From contig JBPCKC010000004.1 in NCBI GenBank assembly GCA_051004675.1, positions 1 to 7,742 on the forward strand: 7,742 nt of DNA, read 5' to 3'. This stretch comes from JBDTSW01 sp051004675 (GTDB lineage Bacteria > Actinomycetota > Thermoleophilia > Solirubrobacterales > 70-9). The position numbers and the translations under genes were made by a program. The notes under the pieces are model-generated. The model searched no databases. It saw nothing but the letters and a program-made list of their open reading frames with translations, and had not been told where the DNA came from. Positions 6,998-7,742 of the stretch are shown here, one piece after another; position 1 is the first letter of the stretch; the number at the start of each line of letters is the position of its first letter.

Positions 6998-7016
6998 CGC
7001 CCACGCAGTATCGCGC
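6975..7016. repeat. Direct repeat copy 1 (5' end and leader of SnoaL-like gene 1)
   Basis: These 42 bp match 7487-7528 at 40 positions. On the minus strand the repeat holds a GCGCGATACTGCG leader, the start codon and the codons for MSxENVEI. The leader includes GATACT, a possible -10 box, 9 nt before the ATG. Its conservation up to base 7016 and its loss beyond that point suggest that the leader is functional or copied together with the gene. Confidence 0.85.
7006..7011 (-). promoter_or_regulatory. Candidate -10 box for SnoaL-like gene 1
   Basis: GATACT on the minus strand, 9 nt before the ATG at 6997, inside the conserved leader. The same hexamer at the same distance precedes copy 2. No -35 consensus is seen 16-19 bp upstream, so either the promoter uses an extended or alternative sigma factor or the motif has another role. 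Confidence 0.3.
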
Positions 7017-7075
7017 AGTGCCTCCCCTCCCACCTTTCCACGGATAAACGGACAACCGGCCTAGCCCTGCCTCGA

Positions 7076-7131
7076 ATCGAGGTTGCGGCGTGACCGCGCA
7101 GCTACTCCGACAGCCCGGCGGCTTCGAGGGC
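7076..7131. repeat. Direct repeat copy 2 (3' end of SnoaL-like gene 2)
   Basis: Partner of 6570-6625 at a distance of 506 bp, with three differences over 56 bp. It holds the last codons (EAAGLSE-stop) of the gene at 7102-7509 and about 26 bp of downstream DNA. Further downstream both copies keep a looser match around the plus-strand string GATAAAC. Confidence 0.85.
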
Positions 7132-7509
7132 GTCGTCGCGGTTATCCCAAAGCTCCATTCGGCAGATCCTGTGCTCTCGCAGCGTGTAGAGATAGGTGAC
7201 CTGGAGCGTGACGGGAGCGCCGCTGCGCCGCCCGTGAGTGCGGTCGGTGGCGACTACGAGGACGCGATCGCCGAGATCATGCACCTCGTCGATCTCCGCT
7301 CTGTAGTCGCTTCCGAATTGCCCGAACCAGTCGGCGAACACCTGAGCGACGGCTTCCTTACCGACGGTCTCGCTTCGCCCGGTAAGCCCCAGCGCGCCAT
7401 GGACCACCGTGGTCACATCCTCGGTCCACGCATCAAGGATGGGGCCGAACTCCTGCGCGTTGAAGTGTTCGAACTGGCGCAGAGCAATCTCCACGTTCTC
7501 CTGCGACAT
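7102..7509 (-). CDS. SnoaL/NTF2-like protein, copy 2
   Basis: A 135-residue paralogue of the gene downstream, with the same start (MSQENVEI) and end (ALEAAGLSE) and a core of SnoaL/NTF2 type: the helical N-terminus with FEHFNAQEFGPILDAW (13-28), then strands ending in VTYLYTLREHRICRMELWDNRDDAL. Function is unassigned; the core is only distantly similar to copy 1, so any ligand is likely to differ. The ATG at 7509 is preferred over an upstream in-frame ATG (7716) that would translate the insertion-sequence end backwards. The insertion sequence lies about 112 bp upstream of the start, so this gene's upstream region may have been altered by the insertion. Confidence 0.83.
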   Translation of the reverse strand: MSQENVEIALRQFEHFNAQEFGPILDAWTEDVTTVVHGALGLTGRSETVGKEAVAQVFADWFGQFGSDYRAEIDEVHDLGDRVLVVATDRTHGRRSGAPVTLQVTYLYTLREHRICRMELWDNRDDALEAAGLSE

Positions 7510-7528
7510 CGCCCGCGCAGTATCGCGC
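7487..7528. repeat. Direct repeat copy 2 (5' end and leader of SnoaL-like gene 2)
   Basis: Partner of 6975-7016 at a distance of 512 bp, with two differences over 42 bp. The offset differs from that of the 3' repeat pair by 6 bp, which equals the two-codon length difference between the genes. Confidence 0.85.
7518..7523 (-). promoter_or_regulatory. Candidate -10 box for SnoaL-like gene 2
   Basis: GATACT on the minus strand, 9 nt before the ATG at 7509, in the leader shared with copy 1. The 90 bp further upstream, to the insertion-sequence end, hold no feature I can name. Confidence 0.3.
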
Positions 7529-7640
7529 TCAGCGCCCCCGGGCCGCAGCGCCACGGCTGCCAGGAGTACCGTCCTTTTTCCATAGGGCTGGAGCTGCCGC
7601 CCCTCATGGTCCCGTCCTAGGTGTAGTTCCTCACCACGTT

Positions 7641-7710
7641 GTTCATCCGGGCCTCCTTGGAGGCTGGGGGTGCCAAAGCCACCCAGACCCAAGGAGGACA
7701 CCGAATGAAC
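7641..7710 (+). promoter_or_regulatory. Predicted leader stem masking the transposase ribosome-binding site and start codon
   Basis: In an RNA read from the left, 7652-7660 (CCTCCTTGG) pairs perfectly with 7689-7697 (CCAAGGAGG, the ribosome-binding site). 7641-7650 (GTTCATCCGG) pairs with 7701-7710 (CCGAATGAAC, with the start codon) with one mismatch. The loop between holds a further small hairpin (7668-7672 with 7680-7684). The 5' half also carries an alternative hairpin GCCTCC-TT-GGAGGC (7651-7664) that would free the ribosome-binding site. This suggests translational shut-off on read-through transcripts. Confidence 0.5.
7691..7697 (+). promoter_or_regulatory. Ribosome-binding site of the transposase gene
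   Basis: AAGGAGG, a full Shine-Dalgarno sequence, lies 7 nt before the ATG at 7705. It is the strongest ribosome-binding site in the window and contrasts with the chromosomal genes, which mostly lack one. Confidence 0.8.
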
Positions 7711-7742
7711 ATCCACGCTAACGCCCGCACCTGCCCGAAAAG
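7705..7742 (+). CDS. IS481-family transposase, N-terminal fragment
   Basis: Twelve complete codons (MNIHANARTCPK) precede the window edge. The pattern MNxHxNARxxP is the usual opening of IS481-family transposases, ahead of a helix-turn-helix and a DDE integrase core that would lie outside. The strong ribosome-binding site and the IS-like left end support the call. The gene's completeness and activity cannot be judged here. Confidence 0.72.
   Translation, partial: MNIHANARTCPK

Larger units (their letters stand above)
7622..7742 (+). mobile_element. IS481-family insertion sequence, left end (truncated by window)
   Basis: The segment starts with TGTAG directly after CCTAGG, and continues with a leader and a transposase start that parallel Bordetella IS481 as I remember it: a terminal TGT, GTTCATCC inside the end, then an AAGGAG ribosome-binding site and ATGAAC. 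IS481 prefers CTAG targets, and CTAG stands at 7617-7620. The exact terminal base (7621-7622) cannot be fixed without the right end, which is outside the window. Only about 120 bp are visible, so intactness is unknown. Confidence 0.65.

Noticed and set aside
7070..7082. Palindrome CCTCGAATCGAGG downstream of SnoaL-like gene 2
   Set aside because: At most a 5-bp stem with a 3-nt loop, no U-run, and only half of it is kept after copy 1. It may be chance in GC-rich DNA.
7510..7716. N-terminal extension of SnoaL-like copy 2 into the insertion-sequence end
   Set aside because: It would read the IS481 end backwards, and the family start MSQENVEI is at 7509.

Overview
High-GC DNA (roughly 70%, estimated by eye) with strong G/C bias at third codon positions. 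Together with the 'MSQENVEI' openings of two small SnoaL/NTF2-like proteins, a protein start I associate with Thermoleophilia (Solirubrobacterales and Gaiellales), this suggests a soil actinobacterium of that class. The taxon is an inference; there is no rRNA or other marker gene here.

Layout from left to right. (1) Minus strand, 1-1027: a major facilitator superfamily exporter, cut at its C-terminus by the window edge. (2) A 109-bp divergent control region, 1028-1136, with a GC-rich heptamer tandem repeat and a clean 16-bp inverted repeat. (3) Plus strand, 1137-5648: a two-gene operon with zero spacing. The first gene is a benzoylformate-decarboxylase-like thiamine-diphosphate enzyme. The second is a 970-residue fusion of an FAD oxidase to an Fe-S protein, of the D-2-hydroxyacid dehydrogenase type. 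(4) Minus strand, 5645-6499: a two-domain VOC protein resembling Bacillus CatE (catechol 2,3-dioxygenase family), whose stop codon overlaps that of the dehydrogenase. (5) Minus strand, 6596-6997 and 7102-7509: two SnoaL/NTF2-like paralogues in tandem. Their ends and flanks are nearly identical in DNA, but their cores have diverged. (6) 7622-7742: the left end of an IS481-family insertion sequence, with the first 12 codons of its transposase.

How the genes may work together (inference): the dehydrogenase would oxidise a D-2-hydroxy acid, such as a mandelate-like aromatic acid, to a 2-oxo acid. The ThDP enzyme would then decarboxylate that to an aldehyde. The divergent exporter could move a substrate or product, and the CatE-like protein would fit aromatic catabolism. 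The chemistry pair is well supported by family; the substrate is not known. The ThDP enzyme has unusual substitutions at key positions (Tyr for the active-site His281 and GEG for the GDG metal motif), so its activity may differ from classical benzoylformate decarboxylase.

The least ordinary features are the conserved-ends/diverged-core structure of the SnoaL pair and a predicted RNA stem at the IS481 left end that would bury the transposase ribosome-binding site and start codon. I see no CRISPR array, tRNA, rRNA or phage genes.
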